From: Lentimicrobium saccharophilum
Lineage (GTDB): Bacteria; Bacteroidota; Bacteroidia; Bacteroidales; Lentimicrobiaceae
Assembly: GCF_001192835.1 (NCBI RefSeq)
Contig: NZ_DF968182.1
Span: forward strand, 2,885,113 to 2,949,112
Reading direction: 5' to 3'
Length of the DNA stretch: 64,000 nucleotides
Under the pieces are notes generated by a model that saw nothing but the letters and a program-made list of their open reading frames with translations, did no database searches and had not been told where the DNA came from. Both the position numbers and the translations under genes were made by a program. Shown here piece by piece: positions 1 to 7,293 of this stretch (its first letter is position 1; the number at the start of each line of letters is the position of its first letter).

Positions 1-290
1 GAAGTATAACTGAACTCACGACGCATATAGCGCTCTTCCTTTTCTTCGTTTTTCTCTTCCTTCTCCGAAGAAATGGTCAGCACATTGTTTTCAAGATTGA
101 TCCTGAAATCACCTTTTTCAAGGCCGGGAGCAGCCACTTCTATACGGAAATCTTCTTTGCCTTCAATAATATTGACAGAAGGCATGTTGATGCCCGTCTG
201 AAACTCAAACAGGTTGGGAAGAAAATCCCTTCCAAAGAACTCATCCACAATACCCGGGAAAAAGGCTCTGTTTTTTAAGATCGGTAGCAT
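1..290 (-). CDS. Small heat-shock protein, Hsp20/alpha-crystallin family (partial, C-terminus outside window)
   Basis: The first 96 codons are present; the gene runs off the left edge. The visible part has the N-terminal arm of bacterial Hsp20 proteins (MLPILKNRAFFPG, then a stretch like FLPNLFEFQTGINMPSVNI) followed by the start of the alpha-crystallin domain (EDFRIEVAAPGLEKGDF, NVLTISSEKE). The family forms ATP-independent cytoplasmic oligomers that hold unfolded proteins. I chose the ATG at 290 because GGAGGG lies about 8 bases upstream; an in-frame ATG at 305 overlaps that motif and would add five residues. Family call is firm from the visible half. Confidence 0.88.
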   Translation of the reverse strand, partial: MLPILKNRAFFPGIVDEFFGRDFLPNLFEFQTGINMPSVNIIEGKEDFRIEVAAPGLEKGDFRINLENNVLTISSEKEEKNEEKEERYMRREFSYT

Positions 291-380
291 GGTATTACCC
301 TCCATTGTTTAGTTAAACATCTGTTTTAACCGGTAGTTTTCAAATAGTGTGCCGGAGGGATTTTTCGCCGGATTAACATT

Positions 381-407
381 AAAAATGCGCCATAATGGCG
401 CATTTTT
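381..407 (-). terminator. Hairpin terminator downstream of udk
   Basis: A near-perfect palindrome (AAAAATGCGCC, short AT loop, GGCGCATTTTT) lies 40 bases beyond the udk stop. Read on the minus strand it is a GC-rich stem followed by a T run. The flanking A and T runs are symmetric, so it could work in both directions, but only udk ends into it. Confidence 0.75.
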
Positions 408-446
408 ATAAATTCATCATTGGTTTATGTGTCATTATGTCATGCT

Positions 447-1064
447 TTATGCTTTATCCTTAAGATTCATTTTGATCCTTGAGGTCAGGATATCAATGGC
501 AACATGGTTGGCGCCGCCCTGGGGTACAATGATATCTGCATAACGCTTGGTGGGTTCAATAAACTGCAGGTGCATCGGTTTTACAAAACGTTCGTAGTGG
601 TCGAGCACCTGCGAAAACGAACGTCCGCGCTCTTCAATATCACGCCGGATAATGCGCATCAGCCGGTCATCGGCATCGGCGTCCACAAACACCTTGATGT
701 CCATGCGATCGCGCAGCCGGGGATTCGACATAATGAGAATGCCTTCCACAATCACCACTTCGCGCGGTTCCACGGGGATAGTCTCCTTGGCACGGGCACA
801 GGTGAGGTAGCTGTAAATGGGCATCCCTATGGTCTGACCTTCCTTCAGCATATCCACATGTTTTATCAGCAGGTTAAATTCAATGGAAGAAGGGTGGTCA
901 AAGTTGATCTTTGCCCGCTCTTCAGGGCTCAGGTGTCCGTTGTCCTTATAATAGGAATCCTGGGGCAGAATAGAAACCGAATCTTTGGGTAACTTTTTAA
1001 TAATCTGTTTGACTACGGTTGACTTACCGCAGCCCGATCCGCCGGCGATACCAATAATCAGCAT
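447..1064 (-). CDS. udk: Uridine kinase
   Basis: Phosphorylates uridine and cytidine to UMP and CMP in the pyrimidine salvage pathway; cytoplasmic. The P-loop GGSGCGKS is at residues 8-15 and the protein has the usual length (205 residues). Further family signatures are the DSYYKD nucleoside-binding segment, FDHP near residue 56 and the RxxRRDIxxRGR lid region (IRRDIEERGRSFSQV). It is followed by its own hairpin and separated from the carboxylase cluster by another terminator, so it is probably a single-gene unit. Confidence 0.95.
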   Translation of the reverse strand: MLIIGIAGGSGCGKSTVVKQIIKKLPKDSVSILPQDSYYKDNGHLSPEERAKINFDHPSSIEFNLLIKHVDMLKEGQTIGMPIYSYLTCARAKETIPVEPREVVIVEGILIMSNPRLRDRMDIKVFVDADADDRLMRIIRRDIEERGRSFSQVLDHYERFVKPMHLQFIEPTKRYADIIVPQGGANHVAIDILTSRIKMNLKDKA

Positions 1065-1108
1065 AAACGATAATTGTGTGAGAAATCCCGGTTGAAAAGC
1101 CGGTAAAA

Positions 1109-1137
1109 AAGCCGGAACATGTATGGTGTTCCGGCTT
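1109..1137 (-). terminator. Terminator of the methylmalonyl-CoA decarboxylase operon
   Basis: Eleven-base complementary arms (AAGCCGGAACA and TGTTCCGGCTT) with a 7-base loop lie just past the oadB stop. On the minus strand the stem is followed by TTTTTT, the form of an intrinsic terminator. Confidence 0.8.
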
Positions 1138-1160
1138 CAAATGTAACAAAACTTTTATTA

Positions 1161-2324
1161 TTATGACAGGAAGCCCAGCAGAATACCTGCTGCTACGGCA
1201 CTGCCGATTACCCCGGCCACATTGGGGCCCATGGCGTGCATCAGCAGGTGGTTGGTTTTGTCATACTCAAGTCCGATAACCTGCGATACACGGGCACTGT
1301 CGGGCACCGCCGACACCCCTGAGTTACCGATCAGCGGATTGATCTTATTGCCCTCTTTAAGGAAAAGATTAAAGAACTTTACAAACAACACCCCGGCGGT
1401 AGTGGCAATAACGAACGATGCAGCACCCAGGGCAAAAATCCCGACCGATTTTGCGGTAAGGAAGGTGGTTGCCTGGGTTGAAGCGCCAACGGTTAGTCCG
1501 ATAAGAATGGTCACTATGTCGATCAGGGGGCCTTTTGCCGTATCAGCCAGACGCTTGGTTACACCACTCTCTTTCAGCAGGTTGCCAAAGAAAAGCATAC
1601 CCAATAGCGGAAGTCCCGAAGGCACAATAAAAGTGGTCAACAACATACCGATGATGGGAAAGAGCACTTTCTCGGTTTTTGAAACGCTGCGCGGCGGTTT
1701 CATACGGATCAGCCGCTCCCTTTTATTGGTAAGCAGTCGCATAATGGGAGGCTGGATTACCGGAACCAGCGCCATGTAAGAGTAAGCCGAAATGGCGATG
1801 GCGCCCATCAGCTCGGGTGCCAGTTTCGACGAAAGGAAGATAGCTGTAGGACCGTCGGCCCCACCGATAATGGCGATGGCACCGGCTTCGCTCGGGCTGA
1901 ATCCCAGCAACAGCGCAATGGCATAAGCACCAAAAATACCAAACTGGGCAGCGGCACCGATCAGCATCAGTTTAGGATTCGAGATCAGGGCAGAAAAGTC
2001 GGTCATCGCACCGATTCCCAGAAAGATCAGCGGTGGATAAACTCCTTGCAGTACCCCAAAATAAAGGTAATTCAGTACACTGCCTGTTTCATAGATCCCT
2101 ATCTTCAATCCCGGAGTAAACGCAATGTTTCCGACCAGAATTCCAAAACCGATCGGGATCAGCAAAAGGGGTTCATATTCCTTGGTGATCGCCAGATAGA
2201 TAAACAGCAGACCTACACAGATCATAATAAGGTGGCCTGCAGTCAGATTGGCAAAGGCGGTGTAGGTAAAAAACTCGCCGAGATGTTCACCCACGAAACT
2301 CAGAAAATTACCAGAATGTTCCAT
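1161..2324 (-). CDS. oadB: Sodium-translocating decarboxylase, beta subunit (OadB/MmdB family)
   Basis: Integral membrane subunit that couples decarboxylation of carboxybiotin to export of sodium ions. It is 387 residues long and strongly hydrophobic throughout, with the family hallmark IGGADGPTAIF near residue 155, GIGAMTDFSAL near 105 and a conserved C-terminal NPLIGNSGVSAVP segment. Last gene of the unit; its start is 3 bases from the biotin-carrier stop, indicating cotranslation. Partners in the cluster make methylmalonyl-CoA the likely substrate rather than oxaloacetate or glutaconyl-CoA, but the beta subunit itself does not settle this. Confidence 0.92.
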   Translation of the reverse strand: MEHSGNFLSFVGEHLGEFFTYTAFANLTAGHLIMICVGLLFIYLAITKEYEPLLLIPIGFGILVGNIAFTPGLKIGIYETGSVLNYLYFGVLQGVYPPLIFLGIGAMTDFSALISNPKLMLIGAAAQFGIFGAYAIALLLGFSPSEAGAIAIIGGADGPTAIFLSSKLAPELMGAIAISAYSYMALVPVIQPPIMRLLTNKRERLIRMKPPRSVSKTEKVLFPIIGMLLTTFIVPSGLPLLGMLFFGNLLKESGVTKRLADTAKGPLIDIVTILIGLTVGASTQATTFLTAKSVGIFALGAASFVIATTAGVLFVKFFNLFLKEGNKINPLIGNSGVSAVPDSARVSQVIGLEYDKTNHLLMHAMGPNVAGVIGSAVAAGILLGFLS

Positions 2325-2327
2325 GCG

Positions 2328-2771
2328 CTATTCTCCTATCACGATTAATACATCCCCTTCCATAACTGCATCACCTTTATGAACCTTTAGCGATACAATC
2401 CGTCCTTCCTTGTCAGCATTGATGTTGTTTTCCATTTTCATGGCTTCAAGGGTGATGAGCTTTTGCCCGACCTTCACGCTGTCTCCTTCCCTTACATGCA
2501 CATCAAGGATCACACCCGGCAATGGAGATTTTACACTTCCTGTTCCTTTCGGAGCGGCAGGACTGGATGTTTTGGCAATGCTGGGTGCCGAGTCGGTGCT
2601 GGGCACACTAACCGAACGCACGAGTTTAGGCGTTTTGGACGATTGAATCGCTTTCTCGACTTCCACCTTGTAAGTGGTTCCGTTAACTTCAATTTCTGCA
2701 ATGTTATCTTCGATATTCTGGATATCAACCTCGTAAACATTGCCATTTATGGTAAACTTGAACTTTTTCAT
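2328..2771 (-). CDS. Biotin carrier subunit of the decarboxylase (biotinyl/lipoyl domain protein)
   Basis: 147-residue carrier with a variable N-terminal part, a Pro/Ala/Ser-rich linker (about 55-75) and a C-terminal biotinyl domain. The biotinylation motif EAMKMEN places the modified lysine at residue 112, 35 residues from the C-terminus as usual. It carries CO2 from the carboxyltransferase to the membrane beta subunit. It lies between the OadG fusion and oadB in one transcription unit. Equivalent to MmdC/GcdC-type gamma carriers; the exact name depends on the substrate. Confidence 0.92.
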   Translation of the reverse strand: MKKFKFTINGNVYEVDIQNIEDNIAEIEVNGTTYKVEVEKAIQSSKTPKLVRSVSVPSTDSAPSIAKTSSPAAPKGTGSVKSPLPGVILDVHVREGDSVKVGQKLITLEAMKMENNINADKEGRIVSLKVHKGDAVMEGDVLIVIGE

Positions 2772-2818
2772 TCTCTGTTTTTTCTTTTTGTGGGTTATCC
2801 CCTGAATAAATCAATTTT

Positions 2819-3715
2819 TCAGCGCGGAACATTCCTGAGTCCGTAAATCTTGGAGCTCCAGGGAGAATATGTCCGGGCAACCTTCTTAATGGTAAGTACG
2901 GTCTCCTCATGGTCATGCAGGGCGTTTACATACATATGCAAAGCCAGGGCAATGGCTGCATTTACTTCTCCTGATATCTCTTCCTCCAATGGTTTGGGCT
3001 CCGCAACTTCAACTTCGGGTTTGCTGAATAGTTTCCGAATATTGATACCGTAAATCTTCTTGGTATTCTTAAACACAATATAAAGCAGGATAAGCGCTGA
3101 GAATACCACCGACATGGCAATCACAGCCATCCCAACCCCGAACGGATCCATTGCTCCGAATTTCTCACCTGCAGTTACAACCACCCCGGTATAATTATTT
3201 GCCCCGGGAGTAGTTTTTTTCAGAAATCCCCATTCAACGCCTCCGTCCTCAAGTCTTCCGTAAGATACATCAGGTTTCTGGGGACCCAGTTTTACCGCAT
3301 CAATCATAGTTCTGCCGTTCGATTCGAACAGGGCCAGGGAACCGCCTTCCTTCAGCTTGAAATTCAGATGCTGAATTCCCCTGGTGGGCATGCTGTCGGC
3401 AAAAAACAGGACATAGTTTCTCGGGGCAATGCTGGTAATCGGATCGCCTTTGGGAATCCAGTATTTGGTTGGATTTGCCGGATCGTCCGTCAGGTACATC
3501 CCGCCAATATCCACCGTATTGTATGCTGTGTTGAAAATTTCTATCCAGCCATTACGCCTTCCATAGCTGTCAACGTAATTCGAATCGTTGATAACCAGCA
3601 CCTCATTGATCCTGAGGTCAAGGGAGCTTTGCGCGTAACCGTGGCCGAGAATCAACACCATGGCCAGCGCTAAAACCGCACGGGCAATGTTTATTGTTTT
3701 TTTCATTTCTGCCAT
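2819..3715 (-). CDS. Lamin-tail domain / OadG-family fusion (delta or gamma subunit of decarboxylase)
   Basis: 298 residues in two parts. Residues about 1-29 are a signal peptide ending GYAQS; 30-150 resemble a lamin-tail domain (LRINEVLVINDSNYVD, GWIEIFNTA, LTDDP, YVLFFAD); about 190-218 is one membrane helix typical of OadG (GVGMAVIAMSVVFSALILL); the cytoplasmic tail ends in a conserved segment with TYSPWSSKIYGLRNVP. OadG-type subunits bind and stabilise the complex; the lamin-tail part should lie in the periplasm. A second in-frame ATG (3706, MKKTIN) is an equally good start and gives a cleaner signal peptide. The gene follows the carboxyltransferase stop by 6 bases. Confidence 0.85.
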   Translation of the reverse strand: MAEMKKTINIARAVLALAMVLILGHGYAQSSLDLRINEVLVINDSNYVDSYGRRNGWIEIFNTAYNTVDIGGMYLTDDPANPTKYWIPKGDPITSIAPRNYVLFFADSMPTRGIQHLNFKLKEGGSLALFESNGRTMIDAVKLGPQKPDVSYGRLEDGGVEWGFLKKTTPGANNYTGVVVTAGEKFGAMDPFGVGMAVIAMSVVFSALILLYIVFKNTKKIYGINIRKLFSKPEVEVAEPKPLEEEISGEVNAAIALALHMYVNALHDHEETVLTIKKVARTYSPWSSKIYGLRNVPR

Positions 3716-3721
3716 GGCTGT

Positions 3722-5281
3722 TTATAATGGTAAATTCGAATGTTTCTTGGGCGGGTTCACGTCCTTTTTGGTGGCCAGAGCCTGGAATGCCCTGATAATG
3801 CGAAACCGTGTATTACGGGGCTCGATAACATCGTCAATGTAACCGTATTTTGCCGCATTGTAAGGATTGGCAAACTTATCTTTGTATTCTTCCTCACTTT
3901 TAAGGATGAACTCCTCGCGCTCCTTAGGATCGGCAATCTCGGCCAGTTTCTTGTTCTGCAGCACCTCAATGGCACCTTTGGGTCCCATCACCGCAATCTC
4001 GGCACCCGGCCATGCATAGTTGATATCCCCCCGTAAGTGCTTGGAACTCATCACGCAGTATGCGCCTCCGTATGCTTTGCGCAGCACCACCGTAACCTTG
4101 GGAACAGTAGCTTCACCGTAAGCATAGAGCAGCTTGGCTCCGTGGATAATGATTCCGCCGTATTCCTGGGCTGTGCCCGGCAGGAAGCCCGGAACGTCAA
4201 CCAGCGTAAGGATAGGAATATTGAATGCATCACAGAAACGTACAAAGCGGGCTGCCTTGCGGGATGCATTGATATCCAGTACCCCTGCCAGGTAGTTGGG
4301 CTGGTTGGCAACAATACCTGCCGGCATACCATTGAAGCGTGCAAAACCAATCACGATATTGGGTGCATAATGGCGCTGGATTTCAAGGAATTCATTCTGA
4401 TCAACAATGGAATGAATGATGTCTTTTACATCGTAAGGCTTATTCGGATTATCCGGGATAATATAATTGAGGGAATCCTCAAGCCTGTCAATAGGGTCAG
4501 TGCACGGAAATACAGGCGGATCTTCAAGATTATTCTGGGGAAGGTAACTGACCAGTTTACGGATCAGTGCAATGCCTTCCTTCTCATCCTCTGCCACAAA
4601 ATGCGAAATGCCGGATTTTGAACCGTGTACCATGGCTCCGCCAAGCTCCTCCTCGGTTACGACCTCGCCGGTAACAGTTTTTACCACTTTAGGGCCGGTA
4701 ACAAACATATTTGAGGTGCCCTTGCTCATCAGGATAAAGTCGGTAAGTGCAGGTGAATATACCGCACCACCGGCACAGGGGCCAAAAATGGCAGAGATCT
4801 GAGGGATAACTCCTGACGCAAGAATGTTGCGTTCGAAGATCTCGGCATATCCCGCCAGACTGTTTACGCCTTCCTGAATGCGGGCACCACCTGAATCGTT
4901 GATGCCGATAAGCGGAGCACCCACCTTCATGGCCTGATCCATCACCTTACAGATCTTATTGGCAAATGCCTCTGAAAGCGAACCGCCGAAAACAGTGAAA
5001 TCCTGTGAAAATACATAAACTACCCTGCCATCAATGGTTCCATGTCCGGTTACCACGCCGTCGGATAAAAATTCCTGCTTCTCAATGCCGAAATTGGTGC
5101 AGCGGTGTGTAACAAACATGTCGTACTCCTCAAAGCTGCCCTCATCTAAAAGCAGTTCAATGCGTTCACGGGCAGTCAACTTTCCCTTGGCGTGCTGGGC
5201 GTCAATCCTTTTCTGGCCTCCGCCTAACTTAGCCAGCTCCCTCTTTTCGAGGAGCTCCTTAATTTTACTTTCAAAAGACAT
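3722..5281 (-). CDS. mmdA: Methylmalonyl-CoA decarboxylase / acyl-CoA carboxylase carboxyltransferase subunit
   Basis: 519-residue crotonase-fold carboxyltransferase of the PccB/MmdA type. Seen: the N-terminal [22 protein letters not shown] segment, the two oxyanion glycine clusters ([14 protein letters not shown] and [13 protein letters not shown]), and the tail KKHSNLPL shared with PccB/MmdA. It moves the carboxyl group between (S)-methylmalonyl-CoA and the biotin carrier. Together with OadB, OadG and the carrier, and with an epimerase directly upstream, decarboxylation to propionyl-CoA with sodium export is the best reading. No biotin carboxylase gene is adjacent, which argues against a propionyl-CoA carboxylase. 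Confidence 0.92.
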   Translation of the reverse strand: MSFESKIKELLEKRELAKLGGGQKRIDAQHAKGKLTARERIELLLDEGSFEEYDMFVTHRCTNFGIEKQEFLSDGVVTGHGTIDGRVVYVFSQDFTVFGGSLSEAFANKICKVMDQAMKVGAPLIGINDSGGARIQEGVNSLAGYAEIFERNILASGVIPQISAIFGPCAGGAVYSPALTDFILMSKGTSNMFVTGPKVVKTVTGEVVTEEELGGAMVHGSKSGISHFVAEDEKEGIALIRKLVSYLPQNNLEDPPVFPCTDPIDRLEDSLNYIIPDNPNKPYDVKDIIHSIVDQNEFLEIQRHYAPNIVIGFARFNGMPAGIVANQPNYLAGVLDINASRKAARFVRFCDAFNIPILTLVDVPGFLPGTAQEYGGIIIHGAKLLYAYGEATVPKVTVVLRKAYGGAYCVMSSKHLRGDINYAWPGAEIAVMGPKGAIEVLQNKKLAEIADPKEREEFILKSEEEYKDKFANPYNAAKYGYIDDVIEPRNTRFRIIRAFQALATKKDVNPPKKHSNLPL

Positions 5282-5363
5282 TTGTGAATTGGGTTTTAAT
5301 TAAACACACGCATCGGATGAAATCCATGCAATGCGTGCGTTTCGTTACTATTTCGGGTGATTT

Positions 5364-5774
5364 TTATTTCTCGGGATGCATGCAAAACTCGGTGAGTACA
5401 CCAAAGGTCGACTTCGGATGTATAAAGGCAATGTCGAGCCCCTCGGCTCCGCGTCTGGGCTGCTTGTCGATCAGCTGTACGCCATTGGCGGCTGCATGCT
5501 CAAGCATACCTGAAACATTCTCTACAGCAAAAGCGATATGGTGGATGCCCTCGCCCTTTTTTTCGATAAATTTGCCTATCGGCCCTTCAGGATCAGTGGA
5601 TTCAAGCAGTTCCAGCTTGGTTTGCCCAACCATGAAAAATGCCGTCTTTACCTTTTGGTCCTTAACCTCCTCAACGGCGTAACATTCCAGTCCGAGCACC
5701 TTTTCATAGTAAGGAATGCTCTCCTCGAGGCTCTTTACCGCGATACCAATGTGTTCAATATGTGTAGGTTTCAT
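5364..5774 (-). CDS. mce: Methylmalonyl-CoA epimerase
   Basis: Interconverts (R)- and (S)-methylmalonyl-CoA, linking methylmalonyl-CoA mutase to the decarboxylase. 136 residues from the ATG at 5774 (MKPTHIEHIGIAV); the longer frame adds seven unlikely residues. Glyoxalase/VOC fold with metal-ligand motifs THIEHIGIAV and GEGIHHIAFAVENV, and the family segment DKQPRRGAEGLDIAFIHPKSTFGVLTE. First gene of the five-gene minus-strand unit, with a Bacteroidetes-type promoter just upstream. Confidence 0.95.
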   Translation of the reverse strand: MKPTHIEHIGIAVKSLEESIPYYEKVLGLECYAVEEVKDQKVKTAFFMVGQTKLELLESTDPEGPIGKFIEKKGEGIHHIAFAVENVSGMLEHAAANGVQLIDKQPRRGAEGLDIAFIHPKSTFGVLTEFCMHPEK

Positions 5775-5792
5775 ACAATTTGAATTTTGCGG

Positions 5793-5828
5793 CAAAAGTA
5801 TAGACTAATTTGTTACTAATGAAGCAAA
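5793..5828 (-). promoter_or_regulatory. Candidate promoter of the mce-mmdA-oadG-carrier-oadB unit
   Basis: On the minus strand a TACTTTTG box (5800-5793) matches the Bacteroidetes -7 consensus TAnnTTTG. A TTTG (5828-5825) lies 24 bases upstream, close to the usual -33 distance. The box is about 19 bases from the mce start codon. Confidence 0.5.
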
Positions 5829-6049
5829 TCGGCGAATTTATCCGAGATTTTGTTATATATAATCAGTCTAATTAAGGCTTTGATTATCACATTCTTATAA
5901 TTATATATGTTATCTGTAATATATAATCTGACAGTGAACAGTTTGCTTACTAATATGTATGCTGATTTATGATGAAAACAGGTAAATAAATCCCGAATTT
6001 CATCAAACCAAATCAAGGGAATCCTGAATTACAGATTGCTGACCGGGGG

Positions 6050-6084
6050 TTGGATACCTTTAAAAGCAGAAAGTGTTAATTTTG
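6050..6084 (+). promoter_or_regulatory. Candidate promoter of the S9 hydrolase gene
   Basis: TAATTTTG at 6077-6084 matches TAnnTTTG; TTGG at 6050-6053 stands at -33 spacing. The downstream ATG is at 6106, so the leader would be short. Confidence 0.5.
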
Positions 6085-6105
6085 TTTGGATCAAAACCAT
6101 GTCCC

Positions 6106-7197
6106 ATGAATTATAAGAAATACTTATTACCGGCACTGTTTGCCATTCTGCTGACAGGTTGCATGGCAGATCTGGCCGCTCAGCAAACGGAACCATCACC
6201 TGCCGAACTGATGCAAAAGATCAACGACCTTGAACACCGTTTCGACGAACTGGCCAAAGGTATTGATGATATCCTCTGGTATCAGCGGGTAGGGGATGTG
6301 GCTTATATCGATAAAATATACATTACCGGCCCTCCCCCGGCGCGGGTAAAAAACCCCACCGCGATGGGCGCCGGCAATCCGCTGAAATTTTACTGCTATG
6401 TCTTCATTCCAAGGTGGATCAACCCCGGTGACAAATACCCCCTGATTGTGCTGCCCCACGGCGGCGTGCATGCAGATTTTACCACTTATCATACCCACAT
6501 TATCCGCGAACTGATGGCCCAGGGCTATATCGTGGTTGCGCCCGAATACCGCGGAAGCACCGGCTATGGAAAGAGTTTCTGGATGAAGATTGACTATGGC
6601 GGACTTGAAATTGAAGACGCAAAGGCGGCCCGCGATCATATGGTGGAAAATTATGAAATGGTAGATGCTTCGAGGGTGGGCATTATCGGCTGGAGCCACG
6701 GAGGGCTGATCGCGCTGATGAATGTTTTCAACTATCCTGACGCTTTCAATGTTTGTTTTGCCGGGGTTCCCGTCAGCGATCTGATTGCCAGAATGGGTTA
6801 TTACGATGATGAGTACAGGGCACTTTACTCCGCGAATTATCATCTGGGTCAAACAGCCCAGGAAAACGTGGAGGAATACCGCCGCCGTTCTCCTGCCTGG
6901 AATGCACACAAACTGAAAACGCCCCTGCTGATCCACACCAACACCAACGACGATGATGTAAATGTGCTGGAAGTGGAACACCTGATCAAATCGCTGAAAG
7001 CAGAAGGTAAGAAGTTTGAATACGAGATATTTCAGGATGTTGAGGGCGGCCACTCCTTCGACCGCATCGACACCAGAACCGCCAAGGAAATCAGGCTGAA
7101 AATTTACCGCTTTCTCGGAAAACACCTGAATCCGCCCCGTAAACTCAACTCAGTTTCTGATATCCATAAAGCCGCATACAGAAAACAAAGCAACTGA
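6106..7197 (+). CDS. Exported alpha/beta-hydrolase of the prolyl oligopeptidase (S9) type
   Basis: 363 residues from the ATG at 6106, preferred over 6073 because it gives a clean lipoprotein-like signal (MNYKKYLLPALFAILLTGC). The mature part has the catalytic fold of S9 peptidases: HGGVHADF, PEYRGSTGYG, nucleophile elbow GWSHGG with Ser197, a probable acid within Asp282-284 and His316 in GGHSF. The beta-propeller of true prolyl oligopeptidases is missing; a short helical segment (residues about 30-60) precedes the hydrolase domain. It could be a dipeptidyl-peptidase-like enzyme or an esterase; substrate unknown. Monocistronic, with its own terminator. Confidence 0.82.
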   Translation: MNYKKYLLPALFAILLTGCMADLAAQQTEPSPAELMQKINDLEHRFDELAKGIDDILWYQRVGDVAYIDKIYITGPPPARVKNPTAMGAGNPLKFYCYVFIPRWINPGDKYPLIVLPHGGVHADFTTYHTHIIRELMAQGYIVVAPEYRGSTGYGKSFWMKIDYGGLEIEDAKAARDHMVENYEMVDASRVGIIGWSHGGLIALMNVFNYPDAFNVCFAGVPVSDLIARMGYYDDEYRALYSANYHLGQTAQENVEEYRRRSPAWNAHKLKTPLLIHTNTNDDDVNVLEVEHLIKSLKAEGKKFEYEIFQDVEGGHSFDRIDTRTAKEIRLKIYRFLGKHLNPPRKLNSVSDIHKAAYRKQSN

Positions 7198-7217
7198 GCA
7201 TAGCCAAAAAAAATAAG

Positions 7218-7261
7218 AAGGCTGCTTCAAAACTGATGATGGGTTTTGAAACAGCCTTTTT
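7218..7261. terminator. Bidirectional terminator between convergent genes
   Basis: Arms AAGGCTGCTTCAAAAC and GTTTTGAAACAGCCTT (one mismatch) enclose a 9-base loop. A T run follows on the plus strand, and on the minus strand a run of eight T follows a few bases later, so it can serve both the S9 hydrolase and the VIT/vWA gene. Confidence 0.75.
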
Positions 7262-7293
7262 GATCATCTGCCAGGAGAAAACTGCTTAAAGCA

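Larger units (their letters stand above)
5775..6105. other. AT-rich divergent intergenic region
   Basis: 331 bases between two divergently transcribed genes. It is clearly richer in A and T than its surroundings. Apart from the two outward-facing promoter candidates listed separately I see no ORF with coding character, no hairpin with a T run and no repeat. Confidence 0.6.

Noticed and set aside
504-992. Long plus-strand frame opposite udk
   Set aside because: It is the antisense shadow of a clear P-loop kinase; no motif and no start context of its own. Similar shadows elsewhere (for example 49477-50694 opposite mccB and 42848-43894 opposite buk) were left out for the same reason.
3722-5281. 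Propionyl-CoA carboxylase beta subunit as the name for the first carboxyltransferase
   Set aside because: No biotin carboxylase is linked, while membrane subunits OadB and OadG and a separate biotin carrier are, which fits the decarboxylase.
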